A stretch of DNA of 9,099 bases from Rhodobacter sp. (lineage in GTDB: Bacteria; Pseudomonadota; Alphaproteobacteria; Rhodobacterales; Rhodobacteraceae): positions 1 to 9,099 of the forward strand of contig JAIXVS010000192.1 of NCBI GenBank assembly GCA_027482795.1, written 5' to 3'. Shown here in pieces: positions 1-4,413 of the stretch (within the stretch, counting starts at the first letter, position 1; each line of letters opens with the position of its first letter). A program made the position numbers and the translations under genes. The notes beneath the pieces are model-generated. The model had not been told where the DNA came from, searched no databases, and worked only from the letters and a program-made list of their open reading frames with translations.

Positions 1-378
1 AAAACGGGGGGCGGGGTGCAGGTTTTGTCGGTGATTCCCCCCGAAGAGTTTCAGCATTGGATGGGCGTGGCCGACCTGATGCGTGCCGAAGCGCGCGAGC
101 GAATCGAAGTGCATTTCGAGGTGTTTGCCAAATGGATGCGCGACAAACAGGGCGTAAACCCCGAATTGATTATCCGCGAAGGCGACCCTGTTACCGAAAT
201 ACTGGCCCAAGTGCGCGAAGACCCAGATGTTGGCGTTTTGGTACTGGGCGCGGGCACCGAAAAAACGGGGCCCGGCCCGCTGGTTAGCCAACTATCGCGC
301 GCGTCTGGCAGCCTGCCTGTGCCTGTCACACTTGTTCCTGGCGATATGTCTAAAGAACGGCTGGAAAGCATCACCTAA
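1..378 (+). CDS. Universal stress protein family, 5'-truncated
   Basis: The frame is open from the first base, so the gene begins outside the window. A GTG at 16 is only an internal Val, because the upstream codons (K-T-G-G-G-V) already read like the end of the first alpha-helix and the strand that follows in UspA-fold proteins. The visible 125 residues include the family-like segment EEFQHWMGVADLM, a helix rich in Arg/Glu, the IIREGDP strand-turn and a hydrophobic VGVLVLGAG strand. The usual ATP-binding signature G-x2-G-x9-G-S/T is not clear here; the region GAGTEKTGPGPLVSQL is divergent, so nucleotide binding is uncertain. Usp proteins are small cytoplasmic proteins linked to stress survival, usually without a known reaction. 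The gene ends TAA and is followed five bases later by a strong terminator hairpin. Family assignment is fairly sure; specific function is not. Confidence 0.8.
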   Translation, partial: KTGGGVQVLSVIPPEEFQHWMGVADLMRAEARERIEVHFEVFAKWMRDKQGVNPELIIREGDPVTEILAQVREDPDVGVLVLGAGTEKTGPGPLVSQLSRASGSLPVPVTLVPGDMSKERLESIT

Positions 379-382
379 AGCA

Positions 383-410
383 AAACCCCCGCAGTGGCCT
401 GCGGGGGTTT
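383..410. terminator. Bidirectional intrinsic terminator between usp and cytochrome gene
   Basis: Perfect 11-bp stem: AAACCCCCGCA (383-393) pairs with TGCGGGGGTTT (400-410) around a six-base loop GTGGCC. The T-run on the + strand and the A-run at the 5' arm make it usable for the stress-protein gene on + and for the cytochrome gene arriving on -. The two genes converge on it. Confidence 0.9.
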
Positions 411-430
411 ATTCGGCCCAAAAGCCCAAT

Positions 431-469
431 TTACTTGGCCGCCTTACTTGGCAGCCTTACTTGGCCGCG
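431..469. repeat. 13-bp tandem repeat, three copies, over the cytochrome stop codon
   Basis: Units at 431-443, 444-456 and 457-469 read TTACTTGGC(C/A)GC(C/G), differing at single positions. On the - strand each unit carries the gene's last codons and TAA (Ala-Ala-Lys-stop in the copy that is translated). Because the unit is 13 bp, the three TAA triplets fall in three different reading frames. Only the first (457-459) is used by the present gene. Confidence 0.9.
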
Positions 470-891
470 CGGTAGGTGGTGTGGCAATCTTTGCACGCGC
501 CGCCAATTGCGCCCATGCCTGCGCCAATGGATTCAGCCGAAGCCACGTCCAGCGCAGCGGCGGCATCGCCCAGCGCCTTGGCTTTCACCAAGAAATCTTC
601 CCAGTTCGTCCAGACTTCGGGTTTAGATTCCGACGCTGGGTCTTCGACATTCGTCTCAAACTTTGCAGCAATTTCGGCAGCGCCCGCGATAAGGGCAGCT
701 TTCGCAGCCTCGGCTGCGGCGGCATCATAAGCCTCGCCGCCAGCCATGCCGCCCAGCGTTTTGGCCGCACCGCCGAAAGATTTCATCAAGGCTTGGCGCG
801 CTTCGACACTGGGATCAGCGGCGATTGCGCTGGTGGCAAGACCGCCCACCAAGGCCGCGCTTAGGGCAAGCGACATAAATTTCAGTTTCAT
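457..891 (-). CDS. Class II cytochrome c (c556 / c'-type), periplasmic
   Basis: The 144-residue product starts with a typical Sec signal peptide (MKLKF, then a hydrophobic stretch, with a likely cut after A22-I23-A24). The mature part is Ala-rich and helical, fitting the four-helix bundle of class II c-type cytochromes. The single haem-binding motif CKDCH lies near the C-terminus (C133, C136, H137), where this class places it, and is followed by TTYR. Met36 in the first mature helix is the expected sixth iron ligand for a low-spin c556-like protein; without it a five-coordinate c' would be expected, so I favour c556. Such proteins carry electrons or bind small gases in the periplasm; the partner is not visible. 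The ATG at 889-891 is preceded by GGAG about six bases upstream. The gene is a single unit, convergent with the stress-protein gene and divergent from pstS. Confidence 0.9.
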   Translation of the reverse strand: MKLKFMSLALSAALVGGLATSAIAADPSVEARQALMKSFGGAAKTLGGMAGGEAYDAAAAEAAKAALIAGAAEIAAKFETNVEDPASESKPEVWTNWEDFLVKAKALGDAAAALDVASAESIGAGMGAIGGACKDCHTTYRAAK

Positions 892-903
892 TTCCGTCTC
901 CGT

Positions 904-935
904 GGCTGGTGAATTTAGGGGCTGGTGAATTTAGG
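904..935. repeat. 16-bp perfect tandem duplication in the cytochrome leader
   Basis: GGCTGGTGAATTTAGG occurs twice in direct succession (904-919 and 920-935), just upstream of the ribosome binding site of the cytochrome gene on the - strand. On that strand each copy contains CTAAAT, a weak match to a -10 hexamer, so the duplication may have copied a promoter or leader element. No convincing -35 was found. Confidence 0.85.
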
Positions 936-983
936 GCAGCTTAGAAGGCTTTACTTGAAGGTTCTATGACTACTTACCCTAAG

Positions 984-1021
984 GTTGCATCTTCACGTAG
1001 ATGTGATTGCATCGGTGCAAC
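984..1021. promoter_or_regulatory. Nested inverted repeats upstream of pstS
   Basis: GTTGCA (984-989) and TGCAAC (1016-1021) are complementary and enclose a smaller hairpin CATCT/AGATG (988-1003, loop TCACGT). A second TTGCA (1007-1011) also pairs locally with TGCAA (1016-1020), so TTGCATC appears twice, 22 bp apart (985-991 and 1007-1013), about two helical turns. This could be a paired operator for a regulator acting on the divergent cytochrome and pstS promoters, or chance. No regulator is identified. Confidence 0.3.
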
Positions 1022-1055
1022 AGCCGCCGCGACACCTATTCGAACGATCAGCGGA

Positions 1056-1073
1056 CAGTCACGAAACTGTGAT
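1056..1073 (+). promoter_or_regulatory. Candidate Pho box (PhoB site) for pstS
   Basis: CAGTCAC (1056-1062), a four-base spacer GAAA, then CTGTGAT (1067-1073). This is the 11-bp-spaced direct repeat architecture of PhoB sites (consensus CTGTCAT-N4-CTGTCAT), with 5 of 7 and 6 of 7 matches. CATTAT at 1081-1086 could be the -10 that goes with it. It lies about 55 bp before the pstS start codon, the expected place for activation in phosphate starvation. Confidence 0.5.
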
Positions 1074-1127
1074 CTTGCTTCATTATTGGGCCGATTGCAC
1101 ACATCGTCAATTCCTTTGGAGGTTCAA

Positions 1128-2114
1128 ATGACTTTTGCAAAATTCACCGCAGCTGGGCTATTCGCCCTTGCAACGCTGACCACGGCAGCGACAGCGCAAG
1201 ACGGCATCTTTATGGGTGGTTCTTCAACCGTTCTGCCTTTCGCCATCATTGCAGCCGAATCTTTCGGCGAAAACACCAGCTTTGCAACCCCCGTGGTTGA
1301 AGGCGGCGGCACGGGTGCTGGCATTACCAAATTCTGCGAAGGCGTTGGCCCAAACACCTATGACATCGTGAATGCGTCGCGCAAAATGAAATCGTCCGAA
1401 GTCAAGAAATGCAGCGCGAACGGCGTTGACGGCATCACGCAAGTGAAAATCGGCTTTGACGGCGTTGTGTTCGCCTCGGCAGTCAGCGGGCCTGACTTTG
1501 TGTTGACCCCTTCGACCGTGTATAACGCACTGGCCGCCGAAGTTGTGATCAATGGCGAGTCGGTTGCTAACCCCTATACCTCGTGGAACGAAATTGACGC
1601 CACCTTGCCTGCGCAAGAGATCATGGCCTTCATTCCAGGCACCAAGCACGGCACACGCGAAGTGTTCGACCTGCGCGTGATGGAAGCTGGCTGCAAAATG
1701 TTCGGATCAGACGACGTCGTTGAGTCCTGCGTGAAAATGCGCACCGATGGCCGCGTTGTCGAAATCGACGGCGACTATTCGGAAACCTTGGCGCGTTTGA
1801 AATCCAACCCAAATGGCGTGGGCGTGTTTGGCTTCTCGTTCTATGAAAACAACTCGGACACGTTGAAAGTGGCGCGCTATCAGGGCACCGTGCCTTCGCG
1901 CGAAAACATCGCCAGCGGCGTGTATAACGTGGCCCGTCCGCTGTATATCTATGTCAAGAACCAGCACATTGGCGTGACCCCTGGCCTGAAAGAATTCGTA
2001 GAATTCTTCGTGTCGGACGATATCGCGGCCAAGGGCGGCGCTTTGGACCGCGCAGGTCTGGTGGCTGACCCTGCTTTGGCCAAAACCCAAGCGGCGGTTG
2101 CCTCGGGCTTGTAA
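1128..2114 (+). CDS. pstS: Periplasmic phosphate-binding protein, PstS family
   Basis: Substrate-binding protein for high-affinity phosphate uptake; it would deliver phosphate to a PstCAB ABC transporter. I start it at ATG 1128, preceded by GGAGG (1118-1122, five-base spacing), because the product (328 aa) then opens with a clean signal peptide (MTFAKF, hydrophobic core, cut after ATA-23). An in-frame ATG at 966 would add a charged, non-secretory extension. Family marks are the first phosphate loop GSSTV (31-35), a GGGTGAG turn (59-65), the DIVNASR segment (79-85) and the anion-binding GTKHGTRE loop (171-178). Four Cys in the mature protein (70 and 95, plus a pair near 187 and 199) could form two disulfides. 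No pstC, pstA, pstB or phoU follows; the gene is closed by its own terminator, so it is an orphan binding protein here. It could be a paralogue serving a transporter elsewhere, or a binding protein with another role. Confidence 0.88.
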   Translation: MTFAKFTAAGLFALATLTTAATAQDGIFMGGSSTVLPFAIIAAESFGENTSFATPVVEGGGTGAGITKFCEGVGPNTYDIVNASRKMKSSEVKKCSANGVDGITQVKIGFDGVVFASAVSGPDFVLTPSTVYNALAAEVVINGESVANPYTSWNEIDATLPAQEIMAFIPGTKHGTREVFDLRVMEAGCKMFGSDDVVESCVKMRTDGRVVEIDGDYSETLARLKSNPNGVGVFGFSFYENNSDTLKVARYQGTVPSRENIASGVYNVARPLYIYVKNQHIGVTPGLKEFVEFFVSDDIAAKGGALDRAGLVADPALAKTQAAVASGL

Positions 2115-2146
2115 TCGGTCATCCGTTATCTGACCCAAGTAGATGG

Positions 2147-2177
2147 GGGCCAGAGCCGAAAGGTTCTGGCCCTTTTT
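2147..2177 (+). terminator. Intrinsic terminator after pstS
   Basis: Stem GGGCCAGAGCC (2147-2157) pairs with GGTTCTGGCCC (2162-2172), 11 pairs with one G-U, closed by a GAAA tetraloop and followed by TTTTT (2173-2177). It separates pstS from imuB, so imuB needs its own promoter in the next 63 bases. Confidence 0.93.
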
Positions 2178-2225
2178 CATGTGCAGGTCTTGGTGGAAAA
2201 TCTGCTCGCATAAGGGGAAAAATAA

Positions 2226-2240
2226 GAACATAATGTGAAC
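2226..2240. promoter_or_regulatory. Candidate LexA (SOS) box at the imuB start
   Basis: GAAC-ATAATGT-GAAC, which on the other strand is GTTC-N7-GTTC, the direct-repeat LexA site known for alphaproteobacteria. Both half-sites are exact. The last base touches the ATG at 2241, and the spacer contains CATAAT (2229-2234), 5 of 6 with a -10 hexamer. A LexA-bound box here would block transcription initiation directly. The gene behind it, imuB, is a classic SOS gene, which supports the call. Confidence 0.75.
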
Positions 2241-3932
2241 ATGTCTGCATCACGCCGAATCTTATGCCTGTGGTTTCCCCGCCTTGCTGCCGAGCGGGTG
2301 CTGCGCCAGCGCGCCGATACGCTGCCCGCGCCCTTTGCCATTGTGGGCGAGGCAAGCGGCGCGCAGGTGCTGGTGTCGCTGTGCGCGCAGGCGCAGGCGG
2401 CGGGGTTGCATCTGGGTCAAGCCTTGCGCGATGCCACGGCGATGTGCCCCGCGCTTGTCCACCGCCCAGCCCATCCTGTGGCCGAGGCTGCATTTCTGGC
2501 CAGCCTGCGGCGCTGGGCGGGCAAGTTCACCCCATGGGTGGCCGAAGATGCCCCCGACGCGCTGGCCTTGGATATCACGGGCTGCGCGCATTTGTTTGGC
2601 GGCGAGGCCGCGCTGATTGATGTGGTGGCGGCCGATTGCGCCGCGCTTGGCCTGTCGGTGCGCGCTGGCATTGCCGATACGCGCGGGGCGGCATGGGCCT
2701 TGGCGCGCTATGGCGGGCAGGCCGCCCATGCGCACCGCAATGGGGATGCCATCGCGCAAGAGGCCCGCGCCACGCGCTCGCGCGCGTCCAAACGCCGAAG
2801 CTGGGAGGTGATGGCCACCCGCGTGCGCACGGCCCGCGCGCTGGATGCGGCAATTATTGCACCGTCTGGCGATATGGCGGCAGTGCTGGCCCCGCTGCCG
2901 CTGGCTGCGCTGCGGCTGGACAGCGCCGTGGTCGATGGCCTGCAACGCCTTGGCCTGCGCCATGTGCGCGATGTGATCGCGCTGCCCCGCGCGCCTTTTG
3001 CCCGCCGTTTTGGCGCGGTGGCGCTGCGGCGGCTGGATCAGGCCATGGGGCTAGAGCCTGAACCCATCAGCCCCGCGCGCGGCGAGACCCATTTTGCCAC
3101 GCGCATCAGCTTTCCAGACCCGATTGGGCTGCGCGCCGATATCGAGGCAGGTCTTGACCGCCTGCTGCCGCGCCTGTGTGACGGGCTGCGCGCCAAGGGC
3201 TTTGGCGCGCGCACCCTGCGTCTGCAAGCCTTTCGCGCGGGCGGCGGGGTATCAAACGTTGAGGTGGGCCTTGCCCGCCCCGCCGATCATCCCGCCCGCA
3301 TCCGCCCGCTGCTGATGCTGAAACTGGATCAGATCGACGCAGGCTTTGGCATTGATTGTTTGCGCCTGCACGCCATTGCGGTTGAACCCTTGCCCGCCCT
3401 GCAACACGCGGGCCATCTGGACGCAGGCGCGCGGGTGCAATCGCGGGCGAGTGGTGACACCGATTTGGATGATCTGATCGGCAAATTGGGCGCAAAGCTG
3501 GGGCCAGAGCAGGTGCAGCGCCTTGCCCCCGCGCACAGCCATATCCCCGCCAAGGCCGCCCAGCCCCTTGCCGCCGCTTGGTATGGTTTTTGGGGGGCTG
3601 CGCAAGCGGTGGGCGAGGCCCCCGAATGGCCAAGCCCCCCCGCCCCCCGCCCGCTGCTGATGTTCCCCCCCGAAATGGTGGGCGCACCCGAAGACGACCC
3701 AACCCCGCCCGCCACATTCAAATGGCGGGGCCGCATCTGGGCCACGCGCGTCGCCATCGGCCCCGAACGCATCGCCCCCGAATGGTGGTTCGACGCCCCC
3801 GAATGGCGATCAGGCCCCCGCGATTATTGGCGGGTAGAGGTGGAAGGGGGCGAGCGGCTGTGGCTGTTCTTTGCCGCTGGGCGGGATGTGGCTGGGGGCT
3901 GGTTTTGCGAGGGGGAGGGGTTTGTGGGGTGA
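2241..3932 (+). CDS. imuB: ImuB-like protein (Y-family DNA polymerase homologue, SOS mutasome)
   Basis: 563 residues from ATG 2241. A GTG at 2235 is in frame and would add two residues but lies inside the LexA box. The order of parts fits ImuB: N-terminal RRILCLWFPRLAAERVLR (5-22), a palm/fingers region, LDITGCAHLFGGE (110-122), helix-hairpin-helix-like segment around LQRLGLRHVRDVIALP, little-finger region, DSHIP-equivalent HSHIPAK, and a C-terminal tail with RDYWRVEVE and ERLWLFF. In active Y polymerases the first strand carries the metal-binding Asp and the second motif S-x-D-E. Here the first is LCLWFP and the second reads APDALALDIT, so catalytic acids are missing, as usual for ImuB, which scaffolds DnaE2 and ImuA on the beta clamp during error-prone repair. 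I see no canonical QLxLF-type clamp motif; the likely site reads PALQHAGHL. ImuA and DnaE2 are not adjacent. No Shine-Dalgarno sequence is well placed, so leaderless translation is possible. The last five codons lie in a tandem repeat. Confidence 0.88.
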   Translation: MSASRRILCLWFPRLAAERVLRQRADTLPAPFAIVGEASGAQVLVSLCAQAQAAGLHLGQALRDATAMCPALVHRPAHPVAEAAFLASLRRWAGKFTPWVAEDAPDALALDITGCAHLFGGEAALIDVVAADCAALGLSVRAGIADTRGAAWALARYGGQAAHAHRNGDAIAQEARATRSRASKRRSWEVMATRVRTARALDAAIIAPSGDMAAVLAPLPLAALRLDSAVVDGLQRLGLRHVRDVIALPRAPFARRFGAVALRRLDQAMGLEPEPISPARGETHFATRISFPDPIGLRADIEAGLDRLLPRLCDGLRAKGFGARTLRLQAFRAGGGVSNVEVGLARPADHPARIRPLLMLKLDQIDAGFGIDCLRLHAIAVEPLPALQHAGHLDAGARVQSRASGDTDLDDLIGKLGAKLGPEQVQRLAPAHSHIPAKAAQPLAAAWYGFWGAAQAVGEAPEWPSPPAPRPLLMFPPEMVGAPEDDPTPPATFKWRGRIWATRVAIGPERIAPEWWFDAPEWRSGPRDYWRVEVEGGERLWLFFAAGRDVAGGWFCEGEGFVG

Positions 3933-3952
3933 GGGGTTTGTGGGGTGAGGGG
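3915..3952. repeat. 16-bp tandem duplication over the imuB stop codon
   Basis: GAGGGGTTTGTGGGGT at 3915-3930 is repeated at 3931-3946, followed by a partial third copy GAGGGG (3947-3952). The stop TGA (3930-3932) spans the unit junction and is copied at 3946-3948 in another frame. The last codons of imuB (E-G-F-V-G) are inside the first copy. Confidence 0.9.
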
Positions 3953-4029
3953 CGGCGGGCTTGCCCGCAAAAACGCTCCAGTGGAGCGTTTTTAGCCCCG
4001 AACGCCCGCGCACGCCTGCGCGGGCAGGG
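3947..4029. repeat. Three-hairpin module, copy 1
   Basis: In order: GAGGGGC lead; hairpin 1 GCGGGC-TT-GCCCGC (3955-3968); hairpin 2, a 25-bp palindrome with A5 and T5 ends (3969-3993); AGCC spacer; hairpin 3 GCCCGCGCA-CGCC-TGCGCGGGC (4004-4025, perfect 9-bp stem); then AGGG. The same order recurs in copy 2, 170-173 bp further on. This resembles a palindromic intergenic repeat family. Confidence 0.75.
3969..3993. terminator. Palindromic bidirectional terminator (module copy 1)
   Basis: AAAAACGCTCCA (3969-3980), central G, TGGAGCGTTTTT (3982-3993). It is a perfect odd palindrome; as RNA an 11-bp stem with a 3-base loop. The A5 and T5 ends give a U-tract in both directions, so it can end imuB transcripts and read-through from trpS. 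Confidence 0.8.
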
Positions 4030-4116
4030 TGGTGGCGGCCAGCATGTCGCACCATGGCCAGTTTAGTACAGAGGTGAGGGGAGTGAAGCGGGGGGATGTG
4101 ACAGGGGTGTGACGGT

Positions 4117-4202
4117 GAGGGGCTGCGGCGCTTTGCGCCGAGAAAAAGGTCCAGTGGACCTTTTTCAGCCTAGAGCGCCCGCGCACGGCTGCACGGGCAG
4201 GG
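4117..4202. repeat. Three-hairpin module, copy 2
   Basis: GAGGGGC lead; hairpin 1 CGGCGC-TTT-GCGCCG (4126-4140); hairpin 2, a 25-bp palindrome (4142-4166); AGCC spacer; hairpin 3 GCCCGCGCA-CGGC-TGCACGGGC (4177-4198, one mismatch); then AGGGG. Hairpins 1 and 2 differ in stem sequence from copy 1 but remain fully paired, while the shared core TCCAGTGGA and the loop-flanking spacer are kept. Confidence 0.75.
4142..4166. terminator. Palindromic bidirectional terminator (module copy 2)
   Basis: GAAAAAGGTCCA (4142-4153), central G, TGGACCTTTTTC (4155-4166); perfect palindrome with A5/T5 ends. It has the same core TCCAGTGGA as the palindrome in copy 1, with GG/CC replacing CGC/GCG in the flanks. 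Confidence 0.75.
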
Positions 4203-4257
4203 GTTTGATGCAGCAGATCGCAATTGCAGCAGACCATCGCCGGTAGCTCGAAGTCTT

Positions 4258-4317
4258 GGCCCGGAATCAAGGCGCGAAGCGCCGCCGGGCCGCGCCCGCC
4301 CGAGGGAGTGCGCGGCC
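4258..4317. repeat. Overlapping GC-rich stem-loops
   Basis: GGCCCGG (4258-4264) pairs with CCGGGCC (4285-4291) and encloses GGCGC-GAA-GCGCC (4271-4283). The right arm overlaps a second stem, GGCCGCGC (4288-4295) with GCGCGGCC (4310-4317). The two outer stems share bases 4288-4291 and cannot both form fully, so alternative folds are possible. No gene or known RNA family is recognised. Confidence 0.5.
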
Positions 4318-4334
4318 CTGTGGTGGATTGTTGA

Positions 4335-4412
4335 GGGGTAGGGCCCGTGCTTTCACGCACCATTGCGAGTGCGGCGGGGGCAGTTGGTGCGCGGCTGCAC
4401 GCACCCTACCCC
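4335..4412. repeat. Long-armed inverted repeat adjoining the trpS stop
   Basis: GGGGTAGGGCCCGTGC (4335-4350) against GCACGCACCCTACCCC (4397-4412): 14 of 16 positions complementary, with 46 bases between that hold several GTGC/GCAC pairs. The right arm ends two bases before the trpS stop codon, so on the - strand this structure is the first thing transcribed after trpS and may help terminate it, although no T-run follows. Confidence 0.6.
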
Positions 4413-4413
4413 C

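Larger units (their letters stand above)
3933..4413. other. Structured non-coding spacer between convergent imuB and trpS
   Basis: 481 bp without a credible gene. The content from left to right is: end of the 16-bp tandem repeat; module copy 1 (3947-4029); a purine-rich linker with no clear feature (4030-4116) apart from GGCCA/TGGCC arms; module copy 2 (4117-4202); a stretch with an 8-base direct repeat GCAGCAGA (about 4210-4232); overlapping GC-rich stem-loops (4258-4317); and a long-armed inverted repeat (4335-4412) ending at the trpS stop codon. Minus-strand reading frames through it give peptides that repeat with the modules (GLKTLHWSVF and RLKKVHWTFF), which is a by-product of the DNA repeat rather than evidence of a protein. 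Confidence 0.75.

Noticed and set aside
394..864. A 156-codon + strand reading frame over the cytochrome gene
   Set aside because: It is antisense to a gene with signal peptide and CxxCH motif; composition is that of a shadow frame and no ribosome site is seen.
966..1127. N-terminal extension of pstS from ATG 966
   Set aside because: It would place charged residues before the signal peptide and cover the Pho box; ATG 1128 has a strong GGAGG.
2262..2963. Long - strand open frame inside imuB
   Set aside because: GC-rich codon bias leaves open shadow frames; the product is Arg/Gln/His-rich with no recognisable domain.
3947..4202. CRISPR-like array
   Set aside because: There are only two units, about 170 bp apart, with internal hairpins and no uniform spacers or cas genes.
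3992..4363. 123-codon - strand frame in the imuB-trpS spacer
   Set aside because: It runs through palindromes and repeat modules; its peptide similarity to a neighbouring frame is explained by the DNA repeat.
3933..4413. Insertion sequence remnant or transposon ends
   Set aside because: No transposase fragment or flanking target duplication could be identified; palindromic repeats alone do not show it.
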